Assembly: GCA_035591015.1 (NCBI GenBank)
Contig: JAXIUW010022230.1
Location: forward strand, 1 to 64,000
DNA: 64,000 nt
Source: Cephalothrix simula
Taxonomy: Eukaryota; Nemertea; Palaeonemertea; Archinemertea; Cephalotrichidae
Reading direction: 5' to 3'
Below, piece after piece: positions 61,482-64,000 of the stretch (its first letter is position 1; the number at the start of each line of letters is the position of its first letter). The position numbers were made by a program, and so were the translations under genes. Below the pieces are notes generated by a model that was not told the DNA's origin, ran no database searches, and worked only from the letters and a program-made list of their open reading frames with translations.

Positions 61482-62894
61482 GGCAAAAATAACTTTAGTG
61501 CCGGTTTTACCGCTAAATAAGCACGTGCCTTCTTCACCATCAGCAGCAATGCATCTAATAGTGGCTTGGGCTTCTTCTTTAACCTGCTGTTCGAATTTAT
61601 TGTCACCATTCCAAAATGCCTCTACAAAGCCACCTTCAGCAAGATATTCTTTAAGCTGAGCGTAGCTGTGCGCACGATGCGTATTCTTGGCTTTGAACTG
61701 TGATGCCTTATCATAAAGGTTTTGTTGAATGTCATCAAGTATCTCGCTACAAGTTTGGACAATGCCATCAACGCTCAATGGAGTCTTTTGAGCATTATCA
61801 CGGCGCACAGCTATAACCTTATTTTCTTCAATATCACGCAAGCCAATTTCAAGACGCAGCGGCACTCCGCCTTGTATCCAGCGATAGAAGCGGTCTGAAG
61901 GTCGTTCATCCCAATCTAAATCTAATTCAACGCCTAATCCAAAGCGCTCTTTAAGTTTGTGCAGAAGCTGAGTTGCTTTTTCTGCCACAAGTCCACGCTG
62001 TTCTTGCTTATTACATAGGGCAACTATGGCGATTTTGGTCGGTGCAATTTTGGGCGGTACAATTAAGCCATCATCATCAGCATGGGTCATAATTAGGCCA
62101 CCAATCAAACGGGTTGAGGTTCCCCAGCTAGTGGTGTAAGCCAGCTTGAGCTTATTGTTTTTATCTAAGAACTCAATATCAAATGCTCGGGCAAAATTAG
62201 TACCCATGTTATGAGAAGTAGCTGATTGCAATGCTTTTTTATCTAAAGTCAAAATTTCAGTGGTGTATGTGCGTACTGCTCCGGGGAATTTTTCTGCCTC
62301 GCTCTTTAGACCATGAATAACCGGTATGGCCATATATTCTTCAATAAACCGCCGATAAATATCTAACATAAGTAACGTTTCTTCTTCGGCTTCTTCAGCG
62401 GTGGCATGGGCGGTATGCCCTTCTTGCCATAAGAATTCCGAAGTTCTTAAAAACAGACGTGTGCGCATTTCCCAGCGCATCACATTGCACCATTGATTGA
62501 TTTTAAGCGGTAAGTCACGGTAGCTCTGGATCCATTTGGCATACATGTGTCCAAAAATTGTCTCTGATGTTGGGCGAACTACTAAGCGCTCTTCAAGCTC
62601 TTTGCCGCCAGCATGGGTAACTACGGCTAATTCAGGCGAAAAGCCTTCAATATGTTGGGCTTCTTTATGAATAAAACTTTCAGGAATGAGCAACGGAAAA
62701 TAAGCATTAACATGGCCGGTTTCTTTGAACATTCTATCTAAGATAGACTGAACGCTCTCCCACAAGGCGAACCCCGTAGGCCGAATAACCATGCAACCTT
62801 TAACTGGTGAATAGTCAGCCAGTTTACCGGCTGCAATTACATCGTGATACCACTGTGAGTAATTTTCGTTGCGAGGAGTGATGTTCTTGGCCAT
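61470..62894 (-). CDS. proS: Prolyl-tRNA synthetase, archaeal/eukaryotic-like (ProS type 3)
   Basis: Charges tRNA-Pro. The 474-aa class II synthetase has motif 2 RWEMRTRLFLRTSEFLWQEGHTAHAT, motif 3-region TSWGTSTRLIGGLIMTHAD and QSATSHNMGTNFARAF. It lacks the INS editing domain of bacterial-type ProS (about 570 aa) and ends in a C-terminal Tyr (AQAY), both typical of the type 3 form. No second proS is seen in the window. Confidence 0.94.
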   Translation of the reverse strand: MAKNITPRNENYSQWYHDVIAAGKLADYSPVKGCMVIRPTGFALWESVQSILDRMFKETGHVNAYFPLLIPESFIHKEAQHIEGFSPELAVVTHAGGKELEERLVVRPTSETIFGHMYAKWIQSYRDLPLKINQWCNVMRWEMRTRLFLRTSEFLWQEGHTAHATAEEAEEETLLMLDIYRRFIEEYMAIPVIHGLKSEAEKFPGAVRTYTTEILTLDKKALQSATSHNMGTNFARAFDIEFLDKNNKLKLAYTTSWGTSTRLIGGLIMTHADDDGLIVPPKIAPTKIAIVALCNKQEQRGLVAEKATQLLHKLKERFGLGVELDLDWDERPSDRFYRWIQGGVPLRLEIGLRDIEENKVIAVRRDNAQKTPLSVDGIVQTCSEILDDIQQNLYDKASQFKAKNTHRAHSYAQLKEYLAEGGFVEAFWNGDNKFEQQVKEEAQATIRCIAADGEEGTCLFSGKTGTKVIFAQAY

Positions 62895-63084
62895 GCTCTT
62901 AAACCTTAACTATTGAACTGCTGTAGAATTTATCAAATATCATATCATCAAATATCATATTGATATCGCCACACAAACGGAGACGGTTGTGCTTAAACAT
63001 AGTGACTAAACGGCGGTTAATCATAATTTTAAGCCAATATTACGGAGCAAAGCTCTTGGTCATCGTTGGCTTGGTATTGAGCCA

Positions 63085-64000
63085 TCATTCGCTGGGCATT
63101 GTGTCAGCTTGAACTTTTTCAACCAAGGCTTCTACAATTCCATCACGCAATCTAATTAGCAGCTTGTCGCCGTATTGTAACTGCTCAACTGAGTTTATAC
63201 AAGCATTCTGGGCGTTGTAAGCTAAAGCATAGCCTCGTTGTAAGGCACGCCGAGGGTCAAGAATGTTCAACCTTGTGGTTAGATCATCAACCTTAGTGTG
63301 GCCATTATGCACAAGTTTTTTCAAACTGTCATGCAGGTTTTCAGTAAGGGTTTGTAACTGAAACTGCTGTTGCTCTAAGTAGCTGTTTAAGGATTTATTC
63401 AGACGCAAGTCTAAATGATTATACACCGCCACAAGCTCTCGGTAATCTAGCAAGCATTCTTTGGTAGCAGTTGGCGTAATGCAGCTATGGTCAGCCACTA
63501 AGTCAGCAATGGTTTCATCCATCGTATGCCCAATGCTGGTAACAATGGGCGTATGAGCATCAAAGATAGCCTGAGCGACCACTTCGGTATTGTATGCCCA
63601 AAGGTCTTCTCGTGAACCACCGCCCCTAGCAATGATGATTAAATCAAGTTCTAACTGCTCAGAATGCTGTTCTAGCAAGCGAATGGCATGGCTAATATCT
63701 TCTGGAGCATCATCACCTTGCACCGCTGTGGGCATCACAAAAATCTTTACCAGCGGATTATGACTTTGAAAAGATTGCTTAATATCATGAATAACTGCTC
63801 CATGCAACGATGTTATCACTCCAATGCGCTGTGGATTATTAGGTAGCGGTTGTTTATGCTCTGGAACAAACAAATGCGCTAGCTTCTTTTTGAGTTTTTC
63901 AAAGGCTAATTGAAAGTCACCCATGCCCTTGGGTCGCCAATAAATAATCTGCAAAGAGTATTCACCGCCACGATTATAGGTTTTGAAGGCCGCTCTAGCT
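63085..64000 (-). CDS. xseA: Exodeoxyribonuclease VII large subunit, truncated by the window
   Basis: The large subunit of the single-strand exonuclease used in repair and recombination. The C-terminal 305 or so residues are present; the frame stays open to 64000, so the 5' third lies outside. RGGEYSLQIIYWRPKGMGDFQLAFE fragments match the OB-to-catalytic junction. The catalytic region reads IIARGGGSREDLWAYN. The usual GHExD and TPTAAAE blocks read GHTMD and TPTATKE, a notable divergence. A coiled-coil follows (about 175-235 of the visible part). Confidence 0.88.
   Translation of the reverse strand, partial: ARAAFKTYNRGGEYSLQIIYWRPKGMGDFQLAFEKLKKKLAHLFVPEHKQPLPNNPQRIGVITSLHGAVIHDIKQSFQSHNPLVKIFVMPTAVQGDDAPEDISHAIRLLEQHSEQLELDLIIIARGGGSREDLWAYNTEVVAQAIFDAHTPIVTSIGHTMDETIADLVADHSCITPTATKECLLDYRELVAVYNHLDLRLNKSLNSYLEQQQFQLQTLTENLHDSLKKLVHNGHTKVDDLTTRLNILDPRRALQRGYALAYNAQNACINSVEQLQYGDKLLIRLRDGIVEALVEKVQADTMPSE

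Overview
The window is chromosomal DNA from a Gram-negative, AT-leaning, respiring bacterium. Evidence for this is complex I genes, System I cytochrome c maturation, a b561-type cytochrome, SurA-like and PBP-activator envelope proteins, meso-DAP peptidoglycan recycling (Mpl) and GloB. Affiliation is mixed. The DksA-type protein, CcmA (LSRGM signature), the SpoIIE-type phosphatase and the HEAT-repeat exported proteins recall deltaproteobacteria-grade lineages. The smo polyol operon and the NADP-IDH recall alphaproteobacteria. PurM and the DUF2851-like protein recall Bacteroidota. I cannot place it more precisely. No insertion sequence, prophage, CRISPR array or rRNA operon is visible.

Layout. 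1-0.68 kb: a cluster of palindromes with an 84-bp tandem array. 0.7-7.2 kb: fructokinase (mak), a nuclease/RNase H-like/helicase fusion, and a GT-C-type membrane protein. 7.2-11 kb: an orphan 78-aa ORF, a tRNA-Glu/tRNA-Lys operon with its promoter, a pseudo-receiver/PP2C phosphatase and a HEAT-repeat protein. 11-16.4 kb: nuoA, B, C, D, a small membrane protein, nuoH and nuoI, with nuoE/F/G and nuoJ-N absent. 16.7-18.2 kb: an orphan MBL-fold protein. 18.7-24 kb: ccmA-C-E-F (no ccmB) divergent from mpl. 24-36 kb: serine hydrolase, ptsP-holA, SH3 protein, DUF2851-like, carbonic anhydrase, comM, dedA-acyP, dksA-like, dcd. 36-43 kb: FecR protein, hisA-hisF, divergent PRPP synthetase, purD-purE fusion, cytochrome b561. 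43.5-52 kb: an envelope operon (unknown exported protein, SurA-like, PBP activator), hemC, a Tat/lipoprotein TRAP binding protein, a small HEAT protein and purM. 52.4-58.8 kb: a complete mannitol/sorbitol operon behind a near-consensus sigma-70 promoter. 59.3-64 kb: icd, gloB, proS and a window-truncated xseA.

The carbohydrate genes form a route: polyol uptake (smoEFGK), oxidation to fructose (smoS, mtlK), then phosphorylation by the distant Mak. Purine and histidine genes (purDE, purM, prs-like, hisAF) are scattered.

The most unusual structural signal is not a gene. Many intergenic regions, and a few gene edges, hold imperfect tandem arrays with a period close to 12 bp (range 11-15). Several are unrelated in sequence, but three share a GNCTTT core. 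One array encodes part of a signal peptide, one runs into a gene's first codons and one contains a stop codon. Other items to check are active-site departures in HemC and GloB, the purD-purE fusion, the palindromic 84-bp repeats and the rearranged complex I cluster.
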